A stretch of DNA of 64,000 nucleotides from Mesorhizobium sp. Z1-4 (GCF_004000235.1 NZ_RCIO01000002.1:699501-763500); one strand, 5' to 3'; positions 42,301-52,451 are shown, counted from the first letter of the stretch. Translations and numbers: made by a program. The notes: generated by a model from the letters alone, not told the origin.

Positions 42301-43890
42301 ATGAAACTGAATGCGAAGAACAGCATAACCGCTATGGCTGCAGCGGCCATGATCGCGGGTGCGAGTGTCGCCGCATCTGCCGAGACCCTGCGCATTGCAG
42401 CTCAGGCCGATGCCGGCACCATGGATCCACAGGCGCAGAATATCTCGACCACGATATCGGTCGTTTCCATGGTCTATGACGCGCTCATCACGCGCGACCG
42501 CGAACTGAAGAAAGTTCCGGCGCTCGCCGAGAGCTGGGAGAATCTGAGCCCTACCGAATGGCGTTTCAAGCTGCGTGAAGGCGTTACCTTCCACAATGGT
42601 TCGGCATTTGGCGCGGACGACGTGGCGTTCTCGATTAAACGCTCCCAGCAGCCGACGTCGCAGTTTTCGAACTTCGTGTCTACCATCGAAGACGTACGTG
42701 TCGTCGACGACCATACTGTCGAGGTCGTCACCAAAGCACCCGATCCGCTCCTTCTCGACAAGCTCGCCTACATTTTCATCATGGATCGGGACTGGGCCGA
42801 AGAGCACAATGTTCAGGAGCCGCAGAACCTGCGTGATGCGCAGGAAACCTATTCGGTTCTGAACGCGAATGGGACAGGCCCGTACAAGCTTCAGAGCCGC
42901 GAACCGGATAGCAAGACCGTCTTCATTCGGCACGCCGACTACTGGGGCGAAATGGCCGGAGATATCGACGAGATCGTCTTCACGCCGATCTCCAGCGATC
43001 CGACCCGTATCGCGGCACTGGTATCGAACGAAATCGACCTCGTGATCGATGTGCCGAGCCAGGATGTCGGACGGCTCGAGGCGAACCCGGACATCAAAAT
43101 CGAGAAGACCGACGAGTTCCGCACAATCTTCTTCGGCTTTGATCAAAGCAGTGAGGCTTTGAGACATGGGGACGCCGGCGGCAAGAACCCCTTCAAGGAT
43201 ATCCGTGTACGCCAGGCGATAGATCATGCCATCAATGCCGAGGCTATTGCAAAGACCGTGATGCGCGGTCTGGCGACACCTACCGGTCAGATTCTTGCGC
43301 CGGGTAATGCCGGTTACGATGCCGCGCTCGACGTACGTGCGGGGTATGATCCGGAAAATGCTAAGGCACTGCTCGCCGAGGCCGGCTACCCGGATGGCTT
43401 CGCAATCCGTCTTGATTGTCCCAACAACCGCTACATCAACGACGAACAAATCTGCAAAGCCGTAACCTCCATGCTTACCCAAATCGGGTTGGACGTGAGC
43501 CTCAATCTCATGCCTCGGGCCAAGTATTTCCCGATGCTTTGGGAGCGCGACACGTCGATGTTTCTGATGGGCTTCAACTCCCCATATTTCGACGGGATGT
43601 ATGCGCTGGAAACGCTGCTTGCGACGCGCAACGACGACAGCGGCCAGGGCATCTACAACTACGCCCTGTACTCCAACAGCCAGCTCGATGAAGCGATCCA
43701 AGCAGCTGCGGTGGAGATGGACCCAGAGGCACGCAACCAGCAGATGGCGGCGATGTACAAAATGATCAAGGACGACATGGCCTACGTCCCGGTCCATCAC
43801 CAGGTCCTGGTCTACGCTATGCAGACCAGCGTGGAAGCGCCCGTGCGGCCGGACAACTGGCTTGAGATCCGCTGGGTCAAGAAAGACTGA
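42301..43890 (+). CDS. ABC transporter substrate-binding protein, family 5 (DppA-like)
   Basis: 529 residues from an ATG after TAGGAGGA. Sec signal SITAMAAAAMIAGASVAASA. The mature protein has TLRIAAQADAGTMDPQAQN, VYDALITRDRELKKVPALAESWE and WRFKLREGVTFHNGSAFGADDVAFSIKR, the standard family 5 pattern. Also VRQAIDHAINAEAIAKTV and TGQILAPGNAGYD. Family 5 proteins bind peptides, nickel, opines or glycosides. The ligand here should be the compound degraded by the surrounding enzymes. Confidence 0.95.
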   Translation: MKLNAKNSITAMAAAAMIAGASVAASAETLRIAAQADAGTMDPQAQNISTTISVVSMVYDALITRDRELKKVPALAESWENLSPTEWRFKLREGVTFHNGSAFGADDVAFSIKRSQQPTSQFSNFVSTIEDVRVVDDHTVEVVTKAPDPLLLDKLAYIFIMDRDWAEEHNVQEPQNLRDAQETYSVLNANGTGPYKLQSREPDSKTVFIRHADYWGEMAGDIDEIVFTPISSDPTRIAALVSNEIDLVIDVPSQDVGRLEANPDIKIEKTDEFRTIFFGFDQSSEALRHGDAGGKNPFKDIRVRQAIDHAINAEAIAKTVMRGLATPTGQILAPGNAGYDAALDVRAGYDPENAKALLAEAGYPDGFAIRLDCPNNRYINDEQICKAVTSMLTQIGLDVSLNLMPRAKYFPMLWERDTSMFLMGFNSPYFDGMYALETLLATRNDDSGQGIYNYALYSNSQLDEAIQAAAVEMDPEARNQQMAAMYKMIKDDMAYVPVHHQVLVYAMQTSVEAPVRPDNWLEIRWVKKD

Positions 43891-43923
43891 GCAAGAAGAC
43901 TAACTGGGATGCGAGAGGATCTG

Positions 43924-46005
43924 ATGGCAGACAAGCGTTACCGCATTGGCATTGACGTCGGCGGAACTTTTACCGACTTCGTCCTTGCGGACATGGCGGA
44001 GCGGGAGCTTTGGTTCCACAAGGAACCAAGCGTGCCGGATGATCCCTCGGCAGCCGTCGATCAGGGCATACGTGCCCTGATCGAAAACCATCGAATATCG
44101 GCGCAGTCGGTTGAGCTGGTCGTTCACGGAACGACTATTGGACTGAATGCGATCATTCAGCGGCGCGGCGCCAAGATGGCGTTGATCGTGTCGCGCGGTA
44201 CCCGCGATGTCCTGGAAATTGCGCGCATGCGGTTGCCAAGCTCCTACGATTTCACGGAGCCACGCGAAACGCCGCTTGTCCCGCGAAATCTCGTCTTCGA
44301 GGTTTCGGCTCGTATGGACGCGCGGGGGCGGGTCATCGATGGCGTGGACACGGCCGAGATCAAGGCGCTGGCCGCACAACTTAGATCGGCGGATGTGGAA
44401 GCGGTAGCCATCATGTTGCTTAACTCCTACCGAGACCCGTCTCTTGAGATTGAAATAGGGCATGCTCTGCGCAGCGAGCTTGGCGAGCTGCTGATTACGG
44501 AGTCGAGCGTTGTCTGGCCGGAAATCAGAGAGTACGAACGGTGCCTGGTTGCCGGGTTGAACTCTTATATCCAGCCCTTGATGACCAGCTATTTCGACCG
44601 GCTTGAGAGCCGGGTCAAAGCGGTGGGGCTTGAATGTCCCATTTACATCACAGCCAACAACGGCGGCACGCTCGGCATCGACACGGCGCGTAGCCGGCCA
44701 ATCGATACCGTTTTGTCGGGCCCGGCATCGGGGGTGGTCGCCTCAACGCGCGTCGGCGCCGCGAGCGACATCAGCCAACTGATCACCTTCGACATGGGCG
44801 GCACGAGCGCCGACATCTCGGTTTGCCAGCGGGGCATACCGGAATTTACTTCATCGACATTCGTCGGCGATTTTCCGCTGATGATGCCGGTCGTGAACGT
44901 CGCGGCGATCGGCGCCGGCGGCGGCTCGATATTGTGGGTGGACGAGTTGGGTCTTCTCAAGGTCGGCCCCCTTTCGGCGGGTGCCGCTCCGGGACCGATC
45001 TGTTACGGCCGCGGCGGCGAAAAGCCGACTGTCACCGATTGCTATGTGACTTTGGGCATCATCGACCCCGACAACTTTTTGAGTGGGCGCATGCAGCTTG
45101 ACGCCAAAGCCGCTCGAACTGCACTGGATGCGATTGCGGAGCAGTTAGGTATGCAGGGCCCTGACCGCGCGCTTCAGGCGGCGGAGGCCGCAATCAGAGT
45201 GGCAACTGCGAAAATGGCGACTGAGATCAACAAGCTTTTGGCGCATGCCGGAGTTGATCCTCGGGACTTCTCGCTAATGGCATATGGAGGGGCCGGTGCC
45301 ACGCACGCAAACCTCCTCGCCGAGGAGGCGCGCCTGACGTCTGTTCTCGTTCCGACCGCGCCTGGCACTTTCTGCGCACTCGGTGCGGTGCTCGCCGACG
45401 TACGCCGGGATTACGTGGCAAATGCGCGATATCTGATCGGCGATGCGGGACAGCGCGCGGAAGCAGACTGGAATAAGCTGACCGCGCAGCTTGCCGAAAT
45501 GGAGGCCGAGGCGGGGCGCTGGGTTGAGAAAGAAGGTGACCTGATCGGCGCACACGATTTCGCCGTGTCGATCAACCTGCGCTATCCGAGCCAAGCTTAC
45601 GAGCTGGAAATCTTCATCCCGCCGGAACAGCGGGATCAGCTTTCCGCAGAGCTGGTCAGCAGGCTTTTCCATGAGGAACACCAGAAACTGTACGGCTTTA
45701 ACGAACCGGACAGCGCCTTGCAGACCTCCACTTTGCGTCTCGGCGTCATCGGACGCGTGGCGCCAGTTACGCTGCCGGACGCCGATAGTGCCAGGCCGTC
45801 CTCATCCGATACGCGCACGGTATGGCATGGCGGACGATATCTGGAGGCAGCCGTGTACCGCCGGGAAGAGCTGGGGCAGGGGGCGGCTGTTGCCGGGCCG
45901 GCCATCATCGAGCAGCCAGATACCACAATATTCCTGCTGCCAGGCTGGCATGCCGAGGCGGGCAGACAGGGCACTCTCAGGCTCAGGAGAGAGATGCAGG
46001 GATGA
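43924..46005 (+). CDS. hyuA: Hydantoinase/oxoprolinase subunit A family (HyuA)
   Basis: 693 residues from the ATG at MADKRYRIG, preceded by GAGAGG; an ATG 15 bases earlier is possible. The actin-like ATPase fold shows IGIDVGGTFTDFVLAD (phosphate 1), VHGTTIGLNAIIQRRG, TRDVLEIARMR, then LSGPASGVVAS and FDMGGTSADISV. Later come AIGAGGGSILWVD and GAAPGPICYGRGG. HyuA/HyuB pairs use ATP to open hydantoin, N-methylhydantoin or 5-oxoproline rings, or carboxylate ketones in acetone carboxylase relatives. It overlaps hyuB by 4 bases. Confidence 0.94.
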   Translation: MADKRYRIGIDVGGTFTDFVLADMAERELWFHKEPSVPDDPSAAVDQGIRALIENHRISAQSVELVVHGTTIGLNAIIQRRGAKMALIVSRGTRDVLEIARMRLPSSYDFTEPRETPLVPRNLVFEVSARMDARGRVIDGVDTAEIKALAAQLRSADVEAVAIMLLNSYRDPSLEIEIGHALRSELGELLITESSVVWPEIREYERCLVAGLNSYIQPLMTSYFDRLESRVKAVGLECPIYITANNGGTLGIDTARSRPIDTVLSGPASGVVASTRVGAASDISQLITFDMGGTSADISVCQRGIPEFTSSTFVGDFPLMMPVVNVAAIGAGGGSILWVDELGLLKVGPLSAGAAPGPICYGRGGEKPTVTDCYVTLGIIDPDNFLSGRMQLDAKAARTALDAIAEQLGMQGPDRALQAAEAAIRVATAKMATEINKLLAHAGVDPRDFSLMAYGGAGATHANLLAEEARLTSVLVPTAPGTFCALGAVLADVRRDYVANARYLIGDAGQRAEADWNKLTAQLAEMEAEAGRWVEKEGDLIGAHDFAVSINLRYPSQAYELEIFIPPEQRDQLSAELVSRLFHEEHQKLYGFNEPDSALQTSTLRLGVIGRVAPVTLPDADSARPSSSDTRTVWHGGRYLEAAVYRREELGQGAAVAGPAIIEQPDTTIFLLPGWHAEAGRQGTLRLRREMQG

Positions 46006-48035
46006 AACTAGATCCGATTACCGTCGAAATTTTCTTTCACAAATTTACCGCCATCACGGAAGAGATGGCGATCACGCTGCAGCGCTCCGCACGTACCACG
46101 TACGTAAAGGAGGCTGGCGACTTCGGTACAGCCCTGGCAACTCCGGAAGGGCGTTTCTTTGCCTACCCGAACTTCCTGGGGGTTTCGGGCTTTCTGGATA
46201 GCAATGTGGGGCCGACACTTGAGCGGATTCCCGATCTTGAGCCCGGCGATGTCGTGATTACCAACCATCCGTATGAGAGCGAGGGTCTGGCGACTCATAT
46301 GCCGGACCTGCATCTCATTCGGCCGATTTTCCACGAAGGCCGCATCGTGGCACATGCGTGGGATTTCATTCACTCAGCCGACATCGGTGGCGGCGTGCCG
46401 TCGAGCATATCGCCCAAGTTTACTGACCTTTTTCAAGAGGGGCTGCAGATAGCTCCCATGAAGATCGTCAAAGCCGGTCAGATGAACGAGGATTTTCTCA
46501 CCTTCTACCGCGCGAACTGCCGTACGCCCGATGTCAATCTTGGAGACATCAAGGCGATGCTCGCAGCGCTTCGCGTTGGCGAGAAGCGCGTCCTGGGTCT
46601 AATCGAGCAGCGCGGTGCAGACACGCTGATGCATGCACAGCAGGATCTGGTGGAATATGCTGGCATCAAGGCGCTGAAAGTTCAGCAGACGATACCGGAT
46701 GGAACCTACGAATTTTGGGACTATCTGGACGACGACTACAATTCGAGAATACCTGTGCGGGTGCGATGCAAAATGGTCGTGTCCGACGGGCACGTTCATC
46801 TCGACTTTTCAGGTTCGGATCCCCAGGTCGAGGCCGCCTACAATATTCCGACCGGCGGTAAGCGCCATCCGTGGCTCACGCTGAAGCTGATGCATTTTGT
46901 ATTCAGCAATGATCGCAGCATTCCGCTGAACCATGGCGTCTTCAACAATGTGACTGTCGAAGCGCCGCTGGGAAGCATCCTGAACCCGGAACCGCCTGCG
47001 GCGGTCGGTATCCGAAGCGCGACCGCAATCCGCCTGAACGAAGCACTGGTTGGGGCAATGACAAAGGCGAAACCGAGCCTCATGCCCGCACCCAGCGGCG
47101 GCATCATGATCCCCTCCGTGCTGGTGGAGCAGGACGCACGATCCGGCGCACGCAACGTGATGGTGCTCCAGTCGCTGGTCGGCGGCACCGGCGCGCGCTC
47201 CGGGTCAGACGGCGTCGACGGACGCGATTCCAGTCTCGCCAACCAGCGCAACACGCCGATCGAAAAAACCGAGGAGGAGGCCGCTGCGACGATTACGAAC
47301 TATGCACTTCGACGCGATTCCGGTGGCGCTGGCCGCTGGCGCGGCGGCACCGGCGTGGTATTCAGCGTCAAGATTGCCAAGCATGGCAGCGCCGTTCTTG
47401 GCCGCGGGATGGAGCGGTTCGTATTCAGACCGTGGGGCGTAGCCGGAGGCAAGCCGGGCGAGCGCGCGAGGGTGGTGGTCAATCTCGGCCTCCCTGGCGA
47501 ACGCGAACTTGGCAAGCTGGATATTTTTCACCCGCAGCCTGGAGACATCGTCACGATAATGACCCCAGGCGGCGGCGGTTATGGAGACCCGCTTCTGCGC
47601 CCTGCCGAAATGGTGCGCGAGGACGTGCTGTTTGGTTATGTGAGTGAGGCTGCCGCGCGGGACGACTATGGCGTGGTCCTTCACAATGGCGAAGTCGACG
47701 AGCAGGCGACGAAAGCCCTTCGTGATTCTCGCAGCGCCGCGAAGAGCAACGACGATTTCTACGATTTCGGCCCGGAGCGCGATGCCTGGGAAGCCGTTTT
47801 CGACGATGCGGTGATGTGCGAGCTCAACGGCTTGCTCATGCAACTCGGGCTGGCTGTTCGCTCGAAGCGCAGGTCCGACATTTTTCTGAACGTGGTGCCC
47901 GGCCTCGCGGGCAAAGATGCCAGCGACCTGGTTTCGCTGATCGGCGACACCCAGTCGGCCCGCGCGAGGCTCAATTCTGAAATTCAACGTCTCCGGAGTG
48001 ATCTGGAGGATTTTGCCATGGAGACCCATCAATGA
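46002..48035 (+). CDS. hyuB: Hydantoinase/oxoprolinase subunit B family (HyuB)
   Basis: 677 residues; ATGA overlap with hyuA. Longer frames only shadow hyuA. The N-terminus MKLDPITVEIFFHKFTAITEEM continues with the family pattern LQRSARTTYVKEAGDF (usually R-S-x-x-x-x-x-E-x-x-D-F), then GDVVITNHPYESEGLATHMPDLHL. Next are HLDFSGSDPQVEAAYNIP and PPAAVGIRSATAIRL. The C-terminus has TPGGGGYGDPL, and about 100 residues continue past it. The ring-opening hydrolase function with HyuA is well known for the family; this substrate is not. Confidence 0.94.
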   Translation: MKLDPITVEIFFHKFTAITEEMAITLQRSARTTYVKEAGDFGTALATPEGRFFAYPNFLGVSGFLDSNVGPTLERIPDLEPGDVVITNHPYESEGLATHMPDLHLIRPIFHEGRIVAHAWDFIHSADIGGGVPSSISPKFTDLFQEGLQIAPMKIVKAGQMNEDFLTFYRANCRTPDVNLGDIKAMLAALRVGEKRVLGLIEQRGADTLMHAQQDLVEYAGIKALKVQQTIPDGTYEFWDYLDDDYNSRIPVRVRCKMVVSDGHVHLDFSGSDPQVEAAYNIPTGGKRHPWLTLKLMHFVFSNDRSIPLNHGVFNNVTVEAPLGSILNPEPPAAVGIRSATAIRLNEALVGAMTKAKPSLMPAPSGGIMIPSVLVEQDARSGARNVMVLQSLVGGTGARSGSDGVDGRDSSLANQRNTPIEKTEEEAAATITNYALRRDSGGAGRWRGGTGVVFSVKIAKHGSAVLGRGMERFVFRPWGVAGGKPGERARVVVNLGLPGERELGKLDIFHPQPGDIVTIMTPGGGGYGDPLLRPAEMVREDVLFGYVSEAAARDDYGVVLHNGEVDEQATKALRDSRSAAKSNDDFYDFGPERDAWEAVFDDAVMCELNGLLMQLGLAVRSKRRSDIFLNVVPGLAGKDASDLVSLIGDTQSARARLNSEIQRLRSDLEDFAMETHQ

Positions 48036-49183
48036 GCACACAGCTCAACGAACGCCGTCACGACTTCTACCTGCTGACGCCCGGCCCGCTCACGGTCTCC
48101 GATGAGGTAAAGCGGGAAATGTTGCGCGACCGCAGCCCCAATGCGGAGGAGCATACGAAACTGACGGCCGAGGTGCGCAGTTACATGCTCGACATCTGCA
48201 ACGGCGCTGCAACCCATGAATGCATACTGGTTCAGGGCAGCGCCACCTATGCCATCGAAGCCGGCTACCAGACACTGATCCCCGAAGGGGGCAAGCTGCT
48301 CGTCATACAGAACGGTTTCTACGGTCAGCGTCTGCGCGAACTCGCGGAGAGCATCAGGGTACCTCTTGTTGTTTTGGAACTGCCGATGCTCCCGCTTCCC
48401 GCGCGCGAGGACATCGAACAGGCGCTCGACGACGACCCCGAGATCACCCATATCATTTGCTGCCACGCGGAGACTGGTACCGGTGTGCTCAACCCCATTG
48501 AAATGATCAGCGAGGTGGCGCGCGAGCGGAAGAAGAAGTTCATGGTGGACGCAGTCGCCTCGTTCGGTGGCTTCCCCATCGATGCGGCGGCGCTCGATCT
48601 CGAGGCAATTTTCGTTTCGCCGAATAAGTGTCTCGAAAGTGTCCCGGGCGTTGGCATCGTCATTGCGAAAAAGTCGTCCCTGGGTATCGCGAAGGGCAAC
48701 TCGAAAAGCGCCTGTCTCGACCTTTACGCGCAGTGGAAATTCTTTGAGGAAACCGGATGGTGGAGATGGACACCGCCGACGCATGTCATGGGCGCGCTGG
48801 CCAAGGCGTGTGAGCGCCACCGCCGGGAGGGCGGCCAGGCGCCAAGGCTCGAAAGATACAGGAGCAACTGGCGCAGGCTGGTGGACGGACTGCGGCAGCG
48901 TGGATTTCGCACTCTCCTGCCCGACGATGTCGCGGCCCCGATCATTGCCACATTCCACGACCCCGAAGACCCGAACTATTCCTTCCAGAAGTTCTATAAG
49001 GCGTTGGAGAAGCGCAATATCGTGATCTTCCCCGGCCGACTTACGGCAACAGGTACGTTCCGCATCGGCGTTATGGGCGATCTTGTCGAGGGCGACATGA
49101 ACTTTGTTCTATCCGCCATTGACGATGCTCTGACTGAGTTAGGTCTTTCGCCGGCTGAAGCTGTCGAGGCGGGCCATCAATGA
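48032..49183 (+). CDS. Class V aminotransferase, 2-aminoethylphosphonate-pyruvate transaminase-like (PhnW-like)
   Basis: 383 residues, ATGA overlap with hyuB. The start FYLLTPGPLTVSDEVKREML is very close in style to PhnW. Also VQGSATYAIEAGYQTLIP, HIICCHAETGTGVLNPIE, FMVDAVASFGGFPID and the PLP lysine in VSPNKCLESVPGVGIVIAK. PhnW uses pyruvate as amino acceptor. There is no phosphonatase (phnX) nearby, so the natural amino donor is more likely a glycine, alanine or aminoethyl-type product of the ring opened by the hydantoinase enzymes. This is inferred. Confidence 0.9.
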   Translation: MSTQLNERRHDFYLLTPGPLTVSDEVKREMLRDRSPNAEEHTKLTAEVRSYMLDICNGAATHECILVQGSATYAIEAGYQTLIPEGGKLLVIQNGFYGQRLRELAESIRVPLVVLELPMLPLPAREDIEQALDDDPEITHIICCHAETGTGVLNPIEMISEVARERKKKFMVDAVASFGGFPIDAAALDLEAIFVSPNKCLESVPGVGIVIAKKSSLGIAKGNSKSACLDLYAQWKFFEETGWWRWTPPTHVMGALAKACERHRREGGQAPRLERYRSNWRRLVDGLRQRGFRTLLPDDVAAPIIATFHDPEDPNYSFQKFYKALEKRNIVIFPGRLTATGTFRIGVMGDLVEGDMNFVLSAIDDALTELGLSPAEAVEAGHQ

Positions 49184-50247
49184 CGCGCCTCCTAATCATC
49201 GACCCGCAGTTTGCAGGCGACCCGGATATCGAGCGGGAAGTTACGGGCGCCGGATTTGAATATGACATCATTCGTCCGGAAGAGGGAGCTATCAGCGCCG
49301 ATGCGCTGAAGGCGGCCGACGCGATAGTCAATTGCCGCAGCCGCCATGCGCTTCCCTCGAAACTCGTGGACGATATGGATCGTGCAAAAATCGTTGTTCA
49401 GGCGGGTGTCGGCTTCAATCACATCGATATCGATGCTTGCGCCAAGCGGGGTATCCCGGTTTGCAATACACCGGACTACGGCACAGTCGAGGTCGCCGAT
49501 CACACTCTGGCGATGGCACTCGACCTGTTGCGCGCTACGACCGCGTACAATAACAGGCTGCTGGTCCGCGACGACGCGTGGAGTACGCTTCAGCTTCCGG
49601 TAAGGCCAGTTAGGCGTATCCGCGGGCTCACCTTCGGAATTATCGGGCTGGGCCGGATCGGTCGCGCTGCGGCCTTGCGGGCCCGCGCATTCGAAATGAA
49701 CGTCGCGTTTTACGACCCTTATGTTGAGGCCGGAACCGAACTTTCGTTCGGTTTTCATCGCTACAAGACGCTCAACGAGCTTCTAGCGACAAGCGACATT
49801 GTCAGTCTGCACTGTCCTTTGACCGACGAGACAAGCAACCTTATCGACCGTGCTGCAGTCGAGCGCATGAAGCCCGACGCGATTCTCATCAACACGTCGC
49901 GTGGCGGAACCGTAGACTTGGACGCTGTATTTGACGGGCTCAGAAGCGACAGCATTTGCGCTGCCGGTCTCGATGTTCTGTCCACCGAGCCGCTGGATCG
50001 TTCACACCCGTTGCTGGAGGCCTGGACCAAGGGCGAAAGCTGGCTGGAGGGGAGGCTGCTCGTTACCCCCCATGCGGCGTTCTACACACCCCAGAGCCTG
50101 TGTGACATGCGCCGGTTGTCAACCTTGGCGGTCGTGGAGTATTTGCGCGACGGTTCCTTGCGTAGCTGTATAAATCTGCCACAACTTTACCGACACGGTT
50201 TTGAATTTGGTCCCTATGGCGGACAATCCGCTATAAGTGTGAACTGA
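49180..50247 (+). CDS. D-isomer-specific 2-hydroxyacid dehydrogenase family protein
   Basis: 355 residues, ATGA overlap. Catalytic residues: Arg in LINTSRGGTVDLD, Glu about 30 residues later in LSTEPLD, and His in LLVTPHAAFYT. NAD site LTFGIIGLGRIGRAAALRA. Also CNTPDYGTVEVADHTLAMALDLLR. The C-terminal-binding-protein-like variant (long VEYLRDGSLRSCINLP end) is common in such islands. It would interconvert a 2-oxo acid and a D-2-hydroxy acid, for example glyoxylate/glycolate, next to an aminotransferase that makes oxo acids. Confidence 0.93.
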   Translation: MTRLLIIDPQFAGDPDIEREVTGAGFEYDIIRPEEGAISADALKAADAIVNCRSRHALPSKLVDDMDRAKIVVQAGVGFNHIDIDACAKRGIPVCNTPDYGTVEVADHTLAMALDLLRATTAYNNRLLVRDDAWSTLQLPVRPVRRIRGLTFGIIGLGRIGRAAALRARAFEMNVAFYDPYVEAGTELSFGFHRYKTLNELLATSDIVSLHCPLTDETSNLIDRAAVERMKPDAILINTSRGGTVDLDAVFDGLRSDSICAAGLDVLSTEPLDRSHPLLEAWTKGESWLEGRLLVTPHAAFYTPQSLCDMRRLSTLAVVEYLRDGSLRSCINLPQLYRHGFEFGPYGGQSAISVN

Positions 50248-50304
50248 ATCGGATACTGGCGGAAGTACTAGGTCCGGCAACACAGACTAGGTAGTTGCGG
50301 CGAT

Positions 50305-51027
50305 ATGGCGACTGAAACTGCGGTTGATGATGTGGAGGGTGGCTTCCCGCTTCCGAAGCGGGCACTTTTGCCTGACGCAATCGCAGACGCAATTGCAGAG
50401 GCAATCGCTACGCGTCACCTTCGGCCGGGCGAGAGGATTGTTGAAACCGGATTGACCAAGCGCTTTCAGGTAAGCCGGGTGCCTGTGCGTGAAGCGTTGA
50501 AGATACTCGCCACTCAAGGAATTTTGGTGGGCGGGGGGCATCGCGGTTACCGGGTTGCCGATTACGGTCAGAACAAGGTCGAGCAGGTATTCGAAATACG
50601 CCTCATGCTGGAGTTGGTTCTGTTGCGTGACGCAATTCGCAACTGGCAAAAGGACAGCAAGTCACTTTCCGATCTGCGTGCGGTGATCGACCGTATGCGC
50701 CGTGCCGCGGACGTTGACGATTTCGGCGAGATGCTGCGCGCCGATCTGGATTTTCACCTCGCGATCGCAAATGCATCTGGCAACGAAGTCGCAATCTCGA
50801 TGTGGAAGACCATTGCCCGCCACGTGTTGATCATATTCAATCTGGCGCGATATCGAGACATAAAGCTGTCGACCGTCGTCGACCGCCACATAGCCCTTCT
50901 GAAGTTCATCGAGAAACAGGTTCATTCACCTGATTCAGGGGATGAACTGAAAGTGGCGCTGGATAAGCATTTCCTGGCGAGGCGGCGCCAGAGCGAAGAA
51001 GTTGCTCGCTCGAGCGGCCTCTCATAA
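50305..51027 (+). CDS. GntR family regulator, FCD subfamily; probable regulator of the 35.7-61.2 kb island
   Basis: 240 residues. The winged helix-turn-helix is DAIAEAIATRHLRPGERIVETGLTKRFQVSRVPVREALKIL. The FCD domain has EQVFEIRLMLELVLLRDAI, DLDFHLAIANASGNEVAIS and a terminal LDKHFLARRRQ. It is the last gene of the 38107-51027 operon, 3 bases from the convergent FAD-oxidoreductase gene. Sites that fit the operator of its family stand at 38069, 54203 and 57218. It therefore probably represses its own operon and the others and is released by a pathway intermediate (inference). Confidence 0.93.
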   Translation: MATETAVDDVEGGFPLPKRALLPDAIADAIAEAIATRHLRPGERIVETGLTKRFQVSRVPVREALKILATQGILVGGGHRGYRVADYGQNKVEQVFEIRLMLELVLLRDAIRNWQKDSKSLSDLRAVIDRMRRAADVDDFGEMLRADLDFHLAIANASGNEVAISMWKTIARHVLIIFNLARYRDIKLSTVVDRHIALLKFIEKQVHSPDSGDELKVALDKHFLARRRQSEEVARSSGLS

Positions 51028-51030
51028 TCG

Positions 51031-52434
51031 TCAGGTCAGTACCTTCCCCGGATTGAAAATTCCCATTGGATCGAGGGCAGCCTTGATCTGCCGCATCAGT
51101 TCGAGCGCGGGTGGTTCTTTGTATTTTGCCATCTGCGCCGTTTTCATGCTGCCGATGCCGTGCTCAGCGGAAAAACTCCCGTCCAATGCCACAGCCGCGT
51201 CGTACACAAACTCCGAAATCGCGGCTGCGGTATCAGCCCCGATCTGAACGCCTATCTCGCGGGGGATAGCATTGATGTGCAGGTTACCGTCGCCGACATG
51301 CCCGAAAATGTTGATCTGACAGTCGGTAAAGCGTGTTTCGAAACTGTTCAGAACTCTGGCGATTAGATCCGGTATCGCGCCGGTAGGAACGGACACATCA
51401 TGTTTGATGCTCTTGCCCTGCGCACGCTCGGCTTCACTGATATTCTCCCGAATTGCCCACAAGTTCTCGCGTTGCGATTGAGACATCGCCAGGACTATGT
51501 CGTCGCATTGCATCCGGCCGGCCATTTCGACCAGCCGCTCGGCCCAGATGTCCTCATCGCCGTCGTCGTAAAGCGCTATCTCGCCCAGCAGATACCACGG
51601 ATGGGTGGCCTGCAACGGGAGCCTCTCATAGCCGCAATTCCGCGCCAGCAGATTTGCGGACACGTCCGAGAAGAGTTCCCAGGATTCCACGATTTTGCCG
51701 AAGCGGCCTTGGATATCTTTGAGGCTAGACAGGGCCGATTGGACTGACTTGATGCCGGCAAGGAAGGTCAGGCGGGAGGACGGCGGATGGTGGAGCTTGA
51801 TGCAAGCCGCGGTCACGATCCCCAATGTCCCTTCGCCGCCGATGAACAGCTGCTTGAGATCGTAGCCGGTATTGTTCTTGTGTAACTTTTTGAGGTCGGA
51901 CCAGATTGTCCCGTCCGCAAGGACAGCCTCGATACCAAGCGTCAGGTCCCGCATGTTTCCATAGCGGAGTACGTTTACACCGCCCGCATTTGTGCTGACC
52001 GCACCCCCGATTGTGGCCGACCCCTCGGATGCAATGCTGAGCGGCATCATGAGCCCGTTGCCAGCGGCCGCCTCTTGAGCCTCGAAAAGCGAAAGACCGG
52101 CTTCGACCGTCATGCAGTTGCTGGTTATGTCGAGTTCCCGGATCGCACGCATCCGTGTGAGGCTCACGACGAGTTGCTGCGCGGAACCGTCCGGCGTTGC
52201 TCCGCCGCACATGCCGGTATTGCCGCCCTGCGGTACGATTGTGACAGAGTTTTTGGCGCATAGCCGGACGGTTTCTGCGACCTCTTCCACGCGGGAGGGG
52301 CGCACGACGCCGAGTGATCGGCCGTCAAGAACGCCCCTCCAATCCGTGTCGAAGGGAACACGGTCGTCATGGGAGGTTAACAGGTTTGCCTGACCTACTG
52401 CTGCTGCCAGATTCTCCAGGAAGTCAGGGCTCAT
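51031..52434 (-). CDS. FAD-linked oxidase/dehydrogenase (GlcD/D-2-hydroxyacid dehydrogenase type)
   Basis: 467 residues from the ATG at 52434; a TTG two codons earlier is possible. PCMH-type FAD domain: VRPSRVEEVAETVRLC, then VPQGGNTGMCGGATPDG and GSATIGGAVSTNAGGVNVLRYG. The C-terminal cap domain has GHVGDGNLHINAIP and ends FSAEHGIGSMK with FNPGKVL. This set is found in D-lactate, glycolate and D-2-hydroxyglutarate dehydrogenases. It would oxidise a 2-hydroxy acid to the oxo acid. Third gene of the minus-strand operon 54150-51031, which starts beside operator 2. Confidence 0.94.
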   Translation of the reverse strand: MSPDFLENLAAAVGQANLLTSHDDRVPFDTDWRGVLDGRSLGVVRPSRVEEVAETVRLCAKNSVTIVPQGGNTGMCGGATPDGSAQQLVVSLTRMRAIRELDITSNCMTVEAGLSLFEAQEAAAGNGLMMPLSIASEGSATIGGAVSTNAGGVNVLRYGNMRDLTLGIEAVLADGTIWSDLKKLHKNNTGYDLKQLFIGGEGTLGIVTAACIKLHHPPSSRLTFLAGIKSVQSALSSLKDIQGRFGKIVESWELFSDVSANLLARNCGYERLPLQATHPWYLLGEIALYDDGDEDIWAERLVEMAGRMQCDDIVLAMSQSQRENLWAIRENISEAERAQGKSIKHDVSVPTGAIPDLIARVLNSFETRFTDCQINIFGHVGDGNLHINAIPREIGVQIGADTAAAISEFVYDAAVALDGSFSAEHGIGSMKTAQMAKYKEPPALELMRQIKAALDPMGIFNPGKVLT

Positions 52435-52451
52435 CGGCAAAAAAACCGGTG

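Noticed and set aside
42286-43800. Long minus-strand frame opposite the DppA-like gene
   Set aside because: Antisense shadow of a well-supported binding protein gene.
48032-49183. Assignment of phosphonate catabolism from the PhnW-like gene
   Set aside because: No phosphonoacetaldehyde hydrolase, C-P lyase or phosphonate transporter is present; the fold alone does not fix the substrate.
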